In this document: positions 1 through 11,184 of the stretch, in pieces
Layout of the letters: the number at the start of each line of letters is the position of its first letter
Numbering within the stretch: position 1 is the first letter of the stretch
Source of the DNA: Mesostigma viride
Lineage: Eukaryota > Streptophyta > Mesostigmatophyceae > Mesostigmatales > Mesostigmataceae
Direction: 5' to 3'
Assembly: GCA_009746045.1 (NCBI GenBank)
Contig: RPFO01000080.1
Coordinates: 6,459,817 to 6,523,816, forward strand
DNA length: 64,000 bases
The notes under the pieces: model-generated
Told to the model about the DNA's origin: nothing
Database searches by the model: none
Seen by the model: the letters and a program-made list of their open reading frames with translations, nothing else
Translations under genes and position numbers: made by a program

Positions 1-180
1 ATCCTAGTAATCGAATGAAGCCTTCTCTTATTGCAGTTCCTTCTTTCTCATTCCTTTCCTTATCCTAGTAATCAAATGTAATTACTCTATAGCTGAAGCC
101 TTCTCTCATTGCAGTTCCTTCAGTCTCATTTCTTTCCTTATCCTAGAAATCAAATGTAATTACTCTATAATTAAATGTAA
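1..180. repeat. Tandem repeat, about 78-bp unit
   Basis: Just over two units, the first with an internal deletion. Starts of similar sequence lie at about 1, 61 and 139 (atcctagtaatc / tatcctagaaatc). Each unit carries an acceptor-like cattgcagttcc. It lies in the intron upstream of the first visible WD40 exon. Confidence 0.8.
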
Positions 181-304
181 TTAATCTCCCGGCCCTCTTC
201 TACCTCCCCCCTCTCTCCCCCTCCCTCCCGCACACACACCACTCCCCCCCCCCCCCCCGCCCCTCCTGCGCTTCTTTCACACCAACCCCCCCCCCCCCTG
301 GCAG

Positions 305-3300
305 GTGCCTGGGCGGCCACCGGGACTGGATTGAGTCTGTCGTCGTCTGCTGCCGCAAGGAGGACCCGGCCAACATCACGCTGCTCACGAGCAGCGGCGA
401 CGGCGTGGTGCTGCGGTGGGGCCTCAACAGCGAGCTGAACACCGACCTGTACACCCTGCAGGTGTGGACATATATTTTAGTTCTAATACTACTATATACC
501 ACTTTATATTTTAGCAGTAGTCTATGGTTGTCTCACTTGAGTAGCAACTATTCATTCTAAGCGGGAAACGATTCCCTAGTTTAATGAGCTAAACACCGAT
601 CTGCACACGGTGCAGGTGTGGACAAAAGTTCTATTACGGCTCGTGCGTGGTGCGGTGATGTTCCACGGCAACATGGTGGGGTGCTATTATATGGCTAGTA
701 TAGGGTCTAGTATGATTGTGTGGTTTTCCCTTAAGCCATCTATATAATGTATGTGCGGGCCAACACGGACATGTACACGCTGCAGATGTGAACAAAGAGT
801 CGAATCTCGCGAACATCTGTAACTGGCTGCATTGTACTGATACCAGTACAATCCCTTCCTATAGGGCCTTCTTATCCCTTGTTTTGTCGCTATTCAACCC
901 CCTGGGTGTCCTCCCCCATCCCATCCCACCCCCTCTCCCCCACGCCACCCCCTACCGTTCCCCCCCCTATTCTGCCCCTCCCACCCTTCCGCTCTTCCCC
1001 CACACAACGCCTACTCTCTCCCTCTTGACTAATACTCCCCCCGACGCACACCGACCCCGGCCCTCCCCCCCACCACCAGGAGGAGTTTGGCGAGCACGAC
1101 AGCCCCGTCATCTACGCGGTCTACAGCGAGGAGATGGACCTCTTCATCACCGGCTGCGAGGACGGCAGCATACACCTCTGGGCGCTCGACATACGGCCCC
1201 CGCCAGCCGCTGCTGAGGACAAGTCCCCAGGCAGCCCCGCGCCCAGCAAGGACAAGGACAAGGACAAGGACAAGGACAAGGACAAGGACACGGACAAAGA
1301 GGATGACGAGCTGCCCGCGACCAAGGGGGACGTGAACGTGCTGGAAGGCCACACGGGGCGCATCACGGGGCTGGCATGCATCAAGGACCAGGTGGGTTTA
1401 GGACCCGGGCGGGCCCTGTTAAGGACCAGGTGGGTTTAGGTCCCAAAAGGGGGGGGGGGGGGGGGGAGGAGGACCAGGTGGGTTTAGGAACCTGGGGTCG
1501 GGTTGGACCAGGTGTTGATCAAATTAAACGATTCTCGTTAGATCGTTAGATTGGTTGGTTGGGGCGGGGGGGGGATAGGACCAGGTGGGTTTAGTACACA
1601 GGTGGGGATTCCTTCATAGGACCAAGCTCATTCTTATTAAACTGGGGAGGGGAGGTAGGACAAGGTGGGGTAATGGACCAAGGGGGGTAATGGATCGGGT
1701 GGGGTTCAGGACCAAGTGGGGTTTGTAAGTACATCATTCAGCATTAGATCATTGTCCCTTTTCCTTTTCTCGATACCCCCACCCCCACCCCATGCAGAAC
1801 TCACGCACACAGGTGCTGGTGAGCGTCTCGCATGCCATGAGCATCCCTTACCCGCGTGCTTGCCCTTTCCCGCCCTCCTTGCTCCCCTCTCGGCTCTCCT
1901 CTCCCCTTTCCCCACCCCCCAGGTGCTGGTGAGCGTGTCGCACGACATGAGTATCCGCTTCTGGGACCTGCACACGCGGCACGAGATCACGCTCATCGAG
2001 GACGCGCACGGCATCCCCATCAACTGCCTCGATTACTGCGACGAATGGGAGGAGTTTGCCACGTGCGGCGCCGAGCCGAGCGTCAAAGTGTGGGATGCGT
2101 TCAAGCGGCGCGTCAAGTACAACCTGGTCGGACACACGGGCGACGTCACGCAGGTAAGGGGGTGGGCGCCGTCCATGATTATGCCTAAGCCGCGCAGGCG
2201 AGGGCGTGGGCGCTGTCCACGATGGTCTCTATTCGTTGCTTGAGAAGGCAGCCCAACCACCATGTGCTGGTGAGAGTGAGCAGCTATGCGCACTCTCACG
2301 TGCAACTAGCGCCGAGCGGCACGTGACTGTGTCTACTGATAGCTCGCCAACCGCCACGGCATGCAGGTGAGGGGGGTTTCCTAGCATGTGTGGCCCGCGG
2401 CCGTGTCTATTTACAGATCTGCCCGCGTCCATGCCCCATGCCATCTCTGTAGCTTCGTAACATGACTACACAGGTTGTCGGGGTTCCAGTTCTGTGGCGG
2501 CTCCACGCTTTTGCCGTAGTTATCGCTGTCCCTAATAGTCTGCCCGTGCATTCGCCCCCCCTATATTCTCCCCCTTGTGTGGATACCTCTCATGGATTCG
2601 TGCAAGTCTGCCCCCCCATGTCATAGCCCAATGTGATCCCTTGTCCGGCGTGCTCTTGAACATTTTTAGGCGTGTCCCACGAACCTGACCCATGCATACA
2701 CCCCCTTGTCTACTGCCCCCTGTATTGCACGAACTTCTCGTGTCTCCACCAGGTGGTTGAGCACTGCCCCATATGTGTGCTCCATCTGACTCACCCCCTG
2801 CCTGCCACCATCACCGCCCCATGTTCTTTCAAGAGAACAACTGTCTGTAATCCCAGATCAAGTACTGCCCCATGTGTATTGCCCTATCTAATTCGCCCCA
2901 TCTAATTTTCCCCCACATACGCCCATGTATCAACCACCTCTCACTAATCCCAGATCCAGCACCATCCCATGCACATGCCCTATCTCACCTATACCCCTCT
3001 ATCTACTGCCCCTGTTTTTTAAATTAAAACAAATCTTTGTCATGGTCCCAGATGAAGCACTGCTCCCTCTATTGTGGCCTCCTGTTTCACCGTCGTTTTA
3101 AAATGACAACCCTCTCGTGGTCCCAGATCAAGCACTGCCCCATGTATATGCCCCATCCTATCCCATGTATATGGTCCATCGTATCCCATGTATATGGTCC
3201 ATCCTATCCCATGTATATGGTCCATCCTATCCCATGTATATGGTCCATCCTATCCCATGTATATGGTCCATCCTATCCCATGTATATGGTCCATCCTATC

Positions 3301-5255
3301 CCATGTATATGGTCCATCCTATCCCATGTATATGGTCCATCGTATCCCATGTCTATGGTCCATCCTATCCCATGTATATGGTCCATCCTATCCCCCAACC
3401 ACTACTGCCCCACTTTCTCTGGAATAAACTTTTTGTGGTCCCAGATCAAGTACTGCCCCTTCCGTGGCGGCTGCTGGATCACGGGCGCGGACGACGAGAC
3501 GATCCGCTTCTGGGCGCGCGGCGGCGAGGCCATCGACGAGATCAGCTACGACGGCGAGAGCGTGTCGGCGATGATGATCGACACCAAGCACGCGATGCTG
3601 GTCGCGGCCATGCTGGACACGACCATTTGCGTGTTTGACGCCAACACGGGGGAGCTAGTGCGGCGCCACAGCGGTGAGTGGTCCTGAACAAAGTATGGAA
3701 AAACGAGAGCGCTTGCGCGCGCGAAACATCGGAAACACTGTTCGCGCGAGGGGGTGGTGGTTGAGTTGGAACCGTTTCCATTTCTCGGTTTAAACAGATC
3801 AAGTTGGTGAGTGGAAGCTCTGGGTTGGTTGGAACCGCTCACCGCTGAAGCTGCGGTGTCCACTCACAAACTGTTGCCCTGGGTAGTGCTAACCAAACCA
3901 TGGTAACAGCGGGGAGTGTTATTGTAACCTTGAAAAATGCCTTGCTGCATGAGATCAACAAGCTTTCCTTTCCTTTCCTTTCCTTTCCTTTCCTTTCCTT
4001 TCCTTTCCTTTCCTTTCCTTTCCTTTCCTTTCCTTTCCTTTCCTTTCCTTTCCTTTCCTTTCCTTTCCTTTCCGTTGGTGTGGGAGGGCTTTGGGGGTGC
4101 AAGTGAGCGGCTGGCCATGTCCTTTCAGTGTGCGAGGACACTGGCACATACCCGCCCGTCGCGTCTATTTTGAAATCATGACTATTGCCTGGATCCAACC
4201 AACCACCACCCTTCCTCCACATCCCACCACCACCCGGAACCTTCCCCAAAACTCTATGGTCCCGCGACGTGCCCTCTCCCCTCAAACCCCGCCATTCCGC
4301 CACCGCCTGCCCGCGCTGCTCCCCCAAATCCACCCCTCCCCCCGCAACCCCTTTGACACCCCTCTCGTAAAATATTTACATAATCTCTTTTATACATCTG
4401 TGTTACTCCCCTAAACCAATCCTCTTAACCCCCCTCCTCCACCATCCCCTCCCCCCCCCCCCTCCCCCCCTTCCCCCAGGCCACACGGACCTCATCCGCT
4501 GCATCGCGCACGTCGAGTCCAAGTCCCAGTACGTGACTGCGTCGTGGGACAAGACGCTCCGTGTGTGGTTCAGCGGCCGCAAGCATAACGCGCTGCGGCC
4601 GACCGGGCTCGCTGGCGCGGGGAACCTGACCGCGGATGGCCTCTCCCTCGGCGACGGATCCTCTTCGGCGGAGCTCCTGGGTGCCCTAGGGGAGCTCTCG
4701 CTGTCCCCGGGGGGGGGCGCGCTCGGGACCTCAGGATATGCGAGCGGGAGCAAGTACGACTCGGCCGCGTCGCCCGGCCCCACGGGGAGCGTGTCGCCCT
4801 CGGCGGCCAAGTCGTTGGCGCCCAGCTCGAGCAAGGGAGGCGGGCTCGTGGACGAGGACTTTCCTGATCAGTTTGAGAGCGCGTATGCGCGGGACCACCC
4901 GCTGGTGTACCCGACCACGCTCAAGACGAGCGCGGCCGCGGGCTTGGTGATCGGGAAAGGGGGTGGGCTGGGCAAGAGGGAGACGAAGCAGAGCCAGCTG
5001 GAGCGGTCGAGGATCGAGGCGGCAGCTGAAGCAGAGTGGGAGAACAGGTCCGCGCTGGGGGGGCGGCTGAGGGAGCTGGAGGACCGGCTCAAGACGCAGT
5101 TTTATAACGCGGGGGAGGGGGGCGGGGGGGGGGACGCGTCGGCGCGCAACGCGCCCAAATCGACCGCGCTGGGCATGTCGGGGTTTGTGGGGGGCAAAGG
5201 GCTGGACAAGAGCCGCGCCGACACGGCGCAGAGTAATGTGGGCAAGCGAGGGTGA
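305..5255 (+). CDS. WD40-repeat protein, 5' end outside window (five exons)
   Basis: Exons 305-461, 1080-1391, 1923-2153, 3445-3673 and 4480-5255 (TGA 5253-5255); all introns are GT-AG and the phases fit. The visible part encodes about 568 residues. WD40 blades are recognised by repeated GH...W(D/A) endings: LRWGL, IHLWALD, IRFWDLH, VKVWDAF, IRFWARG and LRVWFSG, with GHTG, GHTGDVT and GHTDLI turns. A Lys-Asp repeat, encoded by an in-frame aaggac microsatellite (about 1248-1290), interrupts the propeller. The last exon adds a Gly/Ser/Ala-rich tail with a short charged helix (about 4970-5100). WD40 propellers are protein-interaction scaffolds; I cannot name the orthologue. The first visible exon begins mid-codon, so earlier exons are missing. 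Three of its four introns contain copies of their own splice junctions. Confidence 0.9.
586..794 (+). repeat. Splice-junction echoes of exon end 461 (two copies)
   Basis: The exon end plus donor at 432-470 (39 nt, donor GT at 462) recurs at 586-624 with 34 of 39 bases identical, and again from 761 to 794 with 28 of 34 identical. The first copy keeps the donor sequence caggtgtgg; the second has lost GT (cagatgtga). DNA between the copies is not obviously similar. Confidence 0.9.
1421..1720 (+). repeat. Splice-junction echoes of exon end 1391 (array)
   Basis: The junction aaggaccag/gtgggtttagg recurs exactly at 1421-1440, at 1471-1488 and 1578-1594 with slightly shorter matches, and as ggaccaggtg at 1505-1514. 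More decayed forms (ggacaaggtgggg, ggaccaagtgggg) lie at about 1658 and 1709. Poly-G runs separate some copies. Confidence 0.92.
1811..1850 (+). repeat. Splice-junction echo of acceptor and exon start 1923
   Basis: The sequence across the acceptor at 1921-1960 (aggtgctggtgagcgtgtcg onward) is preceded 110 bp upstream by a copy with 4 mismatches over the first 36 nt. The copy includes an AG preceded by cacac and could serve as a weaker alternative acceptor. Confidence 0.9.
2735..3150 (+). repeat. Splice-junction echoes of acceptor and exon start 3445 (five decayed copies)
   Basis: The real acceptor reads tggtcccag/atcaagtactgcccc. Related copies lie at about 2752-2772 (gtggttgagcactgcccca), 2848-2872 (aatcccagatcaagtactgc), 2946-2970, 3043-3069 and 3115-3140 (tggtcccagatcaagcactg). 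Most keep the cccag acceptor. Spacing is roughly 70-100 bp, so this is a degenerate tandem array ending in the functional acceptor. Confidence 0.88.
3155..3394 (+). repeat. 23-bp minisatellite, about 10 copies
   Basis: Unit atcctatcccatgtatatgg plus tcc, with an occasional atcg variant. It begins directly downstream of the last echo of exon start 3445 and shares its ccccatgtatatg tail, so it probably expanded from echo sequence. Confidence 0.95.
3964..4075. repeat. (CCTTT)n microsatellite
   Basis: About 22 near-perfect 5-bp units in the last intron of the WD40 gene. Confidence 0.97.
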
Positions 5256-6940
5256 CACGAATCACCGGGCGTACATGCTTTGGAGGAGGATGTAGGACAA
5301 GTTGGTGTGGTGCGGGCGGCATGTTGTAGAGGCCAATGCGGCCCCCGGACCCGTGGGGAAGGCGTGCGCACATCACCCTCCGCAGCCGCAACCGGGCCAC
5401 TCAGGGCCCTGCAGCACCCTAGCTAGTGTATAGACTGTAGATAATTAGATAGACGGGTAGCTCATCATGCAAGGTCGCCTACATCGGCCATCATCATGCA
5501 TTAGGGTTAGAATGATCCGCGGCTCCCCAACGGGGCGTATGCGCCTGACTAATTAACTATACTCAATTGATAAGCCGGGGCAGTTCATGCCCCGATTAAT
5601 CAATCGGCACAAGTGCGCATCCCTGAAGGGTGATTAAGACGCGCCTTCCCTATCGAAGGAGGCTTGCATCTTGGCCTCCACTACCTGATGCGCCAAGCGG
5701 CCATGTTGTCCTGCATTCATGCATCTTTTTCTATATATCATATCTGAGAGGACTGCCTAGGCCCCCTGTCTGCTGCGCGCACATGCATGCGCATATTGTG
5801 ATGCGCGGCCCTAGCATGGCGCCTCGGCAGCCGTGCATGCATGTCACGTCCGTGACCTGGATCATCCGCACACAGCGAGGATACCTTATAGCGATGGCGG
5901 GTCGCTCGGTGCTGCCATGGATACGGTAGCCAAGAATGCTTGCGCAATCTAGCAGACAACTAGTGTGGGAAGCACTTACGGAGACGTACGTTGTGGCGCT
6001 GAAGCAGTTCAACGTCAGGGGGTTGTGGTATTACCTCCGGATACCAACGGTTCCAATGCCGGTCGACTCAACAAATACCATATCGGGCCATTGCATTAAG
6101 AATTTAGCCATGCTATGCCTATGCAGAGAGATGCTCTCTGCCGAGAAGCCATGCCCTAGCTCTTGTATAGCCATGATGATCTTCCCCCACATGACATGCT
6201 CCCCCTTAGCTGGGCATAGCGTGATAGATCATGATGGTGCAGGTGCCCTGGTGCACCTAGAGCAAGGGTCGCTTACATTCCCACCCTTGCAGGAAGTAGC
6301 CTAGAATGTATTATAGGCCATCTGCCCCTTCTCAAGGGCTATGTGCTACAGATACTCCCAACGGAGTTATGTTCCTAATTCATGAATTAACATCGGGCCA
6401 AGGTCACCGAGTACTCTTTTGTGTTGTGAATGTTCGTGTCGTAGCACACCCTAGCCAGGAGCGGGGTATGATTGCCAAAGGTTGCAATGCAGGAATTGCT
6501 GTGAAGCAATTCGTTTGATAGCGATGCTATGCGTGGAGGTCGGTAAGCTACGCACGCACTTAATTTCATCTTGGTGCAGGCAATAGCTCTGCGACAGGTC
6601 ACTACGGGTTACAAGGGTTGGAATTGCATGATTGCAGTATAGGTCTTGTTGATAGCAACAGACCACATCGGGAGCATGCAGTACGTCAGCGTACGTAGGG
6701 ACGCTGCCAGTGCGTGAGTTACGCATGGAGTTGCGTCCGACAGAATCAGCACACCAGTAGTTATTGGGACACTGAGGTGCGCTGGTTAGGCTACTTGGAA
6801 TAGCGTTGGGAGTCAGGCAATATAGGCGCGACGCACAGTCAGGACTTGGTTGAGACCAGTACATGCGGGTTGTCCAGGAATTAGTAATTAAGGGCGTGGT
6901 GGAGCCCAGGCTATAGAGGGGAGGCGGGATTGTGTTTCTG
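5256..6940. other. Gene-free interval with dispersed repeat
   Basis: No convincing coding region. About 6085-6400 is a copy of the dispersed repeat also seen at 8735, 47668, 48560 and 48845. A ctccccaacggg motif near 5525 recurs near 49215 and 52855. The rest shows no recognisable feature. Confidence 0.6.
6085..6400 (+). repeat. Dispersed repeat family, copy 1
   Basis: Landmarks in order: ttaagaatttagccatgct, agagagatgctctctg, gccatgatgatcttccccca, gtgccctggtgcacctagag, cacccttgcaggaagtagcc, and actcccaacggagttatg. The order is the same in the copy near 8735. No ORF. It may be a non-autonomous element or a UTR-derived repeat. Confidence 0.85.
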
Positions 6941-6953
6941 GCAGGATTTCAAC

Positions 6954-8622
6954 ATGGCTACCTCTTACGGCACAGATGCCGCAGCTTATGCCAATCCTTT
7001 ACAAGTGTCATTTGAAGTGTCGATTGCGTCGCCAGTCACGAGTGAAAGTGCAGATCGTGTGAAAGATATTATATATTATAAAAATATAATTACTTACAGC
7101 AGAGTGAAATCACTCAAACCAAAGCAAACGCCCAGCTATAAACCTATATACAGAGCCATGTCAAAGCTCTATACTACGAAGTACGATAAGACCAATGGAA
7201 ACGCCTAACGGGAGGAACCTAATAGCCCTGCTGCACCGCAAAATCAGCCCGCGTACGGCGGAGCATGATGTCCGCCATGGCCCGAGTCAGCGCCACCGAC
7301 AAGCGCTGACGCCAATATGACGTCCAGGTCCGCGCCAACCATGGGGCCCGCTGGCCCTCCAGGTCCAGCCGGTCCTCCCGGAGCCGGCAACACTCCTTGA
7401 AGAAGGCGGAGGTCAGGGGCCCCATGGCCCCAAACTCCTCCAGGACAAAGGGCACCACACGATGGTGCCCGACGTCGCCGTAGGCCAGGAGCTTGGTCCG
7501 CTCCGCCCGGTCCGCCGTGTAACCTGCCGTGAGGGAGGCCCCAGCCACGTGGCTAAGAGCCAAGGGCCGCGCCACCGAAACGTCAATAAGCAGATGCCGG
7601 CCACCCGCCTCAAAGTCCAGCACCACGATGTCAGGCCGGTGGTTGGGGGAATAGAAGGCAGCGCCATCCGCATCCTCGGACCGGATGTTCGCGTGGGGGA
7701 AAACCGACCGAATCATGGCGAGCACCACCGTCAGGAGGACAGTGTGCAAATACAAATACCAATTCTGATTCTGTTGGCCCCCCATGCAGGCAAGGTAGTG
7801 AGTCCCCGTGGGATCCAGCGGCTGCCCACAGCTACCACAAGGCCGCCCGGCCGGAACAAGAGGCTGCGGGGCAAATAGCTGGTGCCGGAGCGCCACCGAG
7901 TAGTGGCTGGGAGCCAAGGCGAATGGGGGGGCCATGGGAAGAGCACGAAGGTACGCCGAGCCCACACTCCGCAAGGAAAGCGAGAACAGCCACGCACGTC
8001 CCTGGGCGTTGAGGTCCGCGAAAAGAGCAATCCAATCAGCCGTGTGCAGAATACCCGCGTAGGTTTTCTGGTGTTTATCGATGACGCGAGCAGGGAATGC
8101 GGCGGGAGATTGAACGGAGGCGACCGAGGGAGTGCCGCGAGGGAGGTGGCGCTGTACCGCCTGAGCGGCACGGACGGGAGAACAGGCCTGCTGGATCTCA
8201 GCATAGGCCTCCTGGATGGCGGTGACGAAGGGCAAAGGGCTGCTGGGGTCCAGGAGGTCAGGCGCTGCCGTTGCCAAAAGGGGCAGGAGCCGGCAGCTTT
8301 CCGCCCACGACTGAGCGACGGAGCCCAAAAAGGCTGCTGGGGCCAGCCGGGCGGCACGAGTCAGACCGCAGCCACCCATCCGTGCAGGCAGGGAGGCAAT
8401 GCGAATAGCATGTGGCGGGAGGTCGGGGCCCGGGACCAGCTGCGCCAAGGCCGACTGGATGCGTTCGTCGTGGCCCTAGATATTATATATGCTGCGACCT
8501 TGAGGTTTGGTCGTTCGGCACTCATTACTAGATATGTCCTGGACAGAAAAATGCTTGGATTTGTGCCAGATAAAACGGGCAGTGAGACGGCAATTTTAGT
8601 TTGCCATGATGTCATTTTTTAG
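6954..8622 (+). pseudogene. Small ORF split by LINE insertion
   Basis: Removing the LINE (7077-8477) and one copy of the 13-bp target duplication joins 6954-7076 to 8491-8622 in the same frame, giving an 84-codon ORF ending at TAG 8620-8622. A possible acceptor (tttctggcag) lies just upstream at 6944, so it may be a terminal exon. I do not recognise the product. In-frame continuity across the empty site supports a real coding exon before insertion, but chance cannot be excluded at this length. Confidence 0.4.
7077..8477 (-). mobile_element. 5'-truncated LINE with RT C-terminus and endonuclease-like domain
   Basis: Open frame 8448-7219 (409 codons). Visible motifs are a GGCGL thumb-type motif (residues 25-29), a zinc-knuckle-like Cys204/Cys207/His217/Cys221 pattern (CX2CX9HX3C), then Arg-Pro-Asp (271-273) followed by Asp289 in LLIDVSV. 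That order resembles the restriction-like endonuclease end of R2/Dualen-type LINEs; family placement is inference. The palm domain is missing, as expected for a 5'-truncated copy. The 3' UTR ends in taattatatttttataa. A 13-bp duplication agatattatatat flanks it at 7064-7076 and 8478-8490, direct evidence of target-primed insertion. Confidence 0.93.
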
Positions 8623-8734
8623 ATGCTCTTATGTGTGGTCCCGCACGGACATGTTACATGCATGCATGGTCACACGATGGCCCCCATGGATGATGCCTTA
8701 AGCATTTAGCCACGCCCTGCCTATAATGGTACCC

Positions 8735-9049
8735 CCATGGATGTCGCATTAAGAATTTAGCCATGCTATGCCATGCAGAGAGATGCTCTCTGTCGAGAAG
8801 CCATGTCCTAGCTCTTGTATAGCCATGATGATCTTCCCCCACATAACATACTCCCCCTTAGCTGGGCATAGTGTGAAGATTATGAGGGTGCAGGTGCCCT
8901 GGTGCACCTAGAGCAAGGGTCGCTTACATTCCCACCCTTGCAGGAAGTAGCCTAGAATGTATTAAAAGCCATATGCCCCTTCTCAGGGATATGTGCTACA
9001 TTGACTCCCAACGGAGTGATGTTCCTAATTAATTAATTAATTAATTAAT
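8735..9049 (+). repeat. Dispersed repeat family, copy 2, ending in a TTAA tract
   Basis: Same landmark order as copy 1: attaagaatttagccatgct, agagagatgctctctg, gtgccctggtgcacctagag, cacccttgcaggaagtagcc, actcccaacggag. It ends in (TTAA)n at 9026-9049. A second TTAA tract lies at 9219-9234. Confidence 0.88.
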
Positions 9050-9096
9050 GGTCACACGCATGGGTGCATGTATCAGCATCGATGGAAACCACACGT

Positions 9097-9142
9097 ACAT
9101 GTAGATAGTCAATCGATGGATGTGGACTATCTACATGTACGT
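9097..9142. repeat. Inverted repeat (hairpin), arms about 19 bp
   Basis: cacgtacatgtagatagtc is followed after about 13 nt by its reverse complement gactatctacatgtacgtg. No terminator-like T run; function unknown. Confidence 0.85.
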
Positions 9143-11071
9143 GTTGGCGTGCATGCACTGGCGTGCACCGGCTATAAGCCCACATATAGCAAGCGTAAAT
9201 ATTAATATTATATATATATTAATTAATTAATTAATAGCAAGCGTACACGCATGCAGGCCACCGGCCTATAGAAAATGCAGATCATATCAGATCTAGATGG
9301 GAGCCGTCTAGAACCCATGCATGGGAGAAATCGTGCACTAGTTGGATGACAGACGTGGGTGTATGCAGAGGATGCTAGCTCCTTTTTTGGATGCATGTGC
9401 TTCACAATCAATAAACCCCTAGCAGCAGCCAGATGTAGCTGTTTTGTCAAGGGACACATGATAGCCATGTGCACACGGCGTTAATTAGGTTTCAACTCAT
9501 AATTGAACGCATGGCAACGACGCATCCATGTTGACACACATGAACTTAAAATTGTGGGCAATGAGACCCTCGGAAAAATATGAATAGTTGTCTCAAGGCC
9601 AGTGCAGTCATCATGATATGAGGGGGTTGTGGGTGAACCCTGGGCATGCTCCTAAAAACCGTCAGGCTCCGGGAGAGGCCTTTATATTCTCCCGAACCGG
9701 CGCCTCTAAATGAATTCCAAGCCTATCTGTGGCCACTGGACCATACATGGGGCTGCCTTACTGCATCCGCTATGCTTCTGCTATATGTCGAGGCTTTATT
9801 GCACCCGCAGTAGTTGCTAGACTCTCCCAGCGAGAAGTTGAGCCTGTGGCCTGCCTTTCAAGGCAAAGAGAGAAGGGAGGGAGGGTCCCGTGCCCCCTTC
9901 TTGGTGTGAATCAAACAGGGATGAAAGGTATCCACTAAAAAAATGTGTACCCCGTGATTCTCCCAACGGAGGCACATGAATGAATGAATGCTTGAATGAT
10001 ATTAGATCAAACCAAATCCCTCTTCTGTGCCACCTGAGCCACGGCTGGACTCTGGGGTGCTTCTAAAAAGCCACCCACCTTATTAGCCTCAAAAGCACAG
10101 GATATCGTGACTAATGATGCACTCCCTTACCATAAGAAAGTGCTCACCACTCCAACAATACGACGACTGTCCACCAGAATTTCTCATTGAATTTCCATGT
10201 CATGCGTTGTACCATGAAGCTCTACGCAGTCCCTACACCACAGGATTAGATCCTTGAGCGAGGCGTGCGACTCGGGTGAGATTGTGTTCAGAGTTAAGTG
10301 GAAGGACTGTTGGTGACCCGGCCATGGGGCAAGCGGGTGACGAGACAACACAAGACAACAGTGAAAACAGAGATAAGTATAGGTGAGCCCAAATGAAGAC
10401 ACAATAAGGCAGAACCAAGAGCATAGCAAGGATATCATATCAGCAACAACACCCAGCAGTTGGCATGCCTATCCTTGCCCCAGGTCCAAGAAGGATGTTA
10501 TAACAGAAAGCTGAGGGTTTCGCATTGGTAATAAGAAAGTCAGTTTCTGGGTAGGAAAGGCTAAACCTAACAACTGCTGTCTCTTAAGCATGCGATTGCA
10601 TAGTTATCGTTGCGTGCCTATATCAATGTTGCTTAGACAACGCTGCGAGTGCAGTACAGTAGATAGAACAGGAGCAAAATATTTTATATCGCATCAATCG
10701 TAGTCCATATAATGTTTCGTAAGGCCGCACTGCTAAATTTCTTCCTTAGCGTTCTCCCGGCCCCGCCGACCCTCTTCCCAGCGCACCTGCCCGCAGGACC
10801 CTTGATCATTTCACCTCTATACCCCAACACAGTAACAAACTGTTGACTCCCCTATTCCTTTCTAGAATTGCCCTATCCAAGTTGCCCTCCACCTCCGGCC
10901 ATTGGTGCTACCCACCGGCAGGGGTACTGCACGTAAGGCTGTTCAACACAAGAGTGGGCACACCCCACCCCGCGCAATTGAAAGTCTACCCCACCCTCCC
11001 GCCTCACGGGTCAACCAGGAATCGCGTTCGCCTTGCGGCCAGGGGCTCATCTGCTCAGGGGGGCAGGGGGA

Positions 11072-11168
11072 AGATGCAGGCATTAATGCCTGCATCTTCC
11101 TCCCGCTTTTCAGGCCATGGGGATACACGATGTGCTTGTTCCCACATGGCCTGAAAAGCGGGAAGAAG
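11072..11168. repeat. Two adjacent palindromes
   Basis: aagatgcaggcattaatgcc begins a perfect palindrome (11072-11099). Directly after it, cccgcttttcaggccatg pairs with catggcctgaaaagcggg across a loop of about 27 nt. Strong hairpin potential; no ORF. Confidence 0.85.
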
Positions 11169-11184
11169 ACTGCTTTCCACAGAA

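Noticed and set aside
200-502. Minus-strand ORF over the first WD40 exon
   Set aside because: Antisense shadow of a WD40 exon and adjoining C-rich intron.
8448-8622. Plus-strand frame 7882-8622 as a gene
   Set aside because: It is antisense to the LINE ORF over most of its length; only the last 44 codons (host side of the insertion) were considered.
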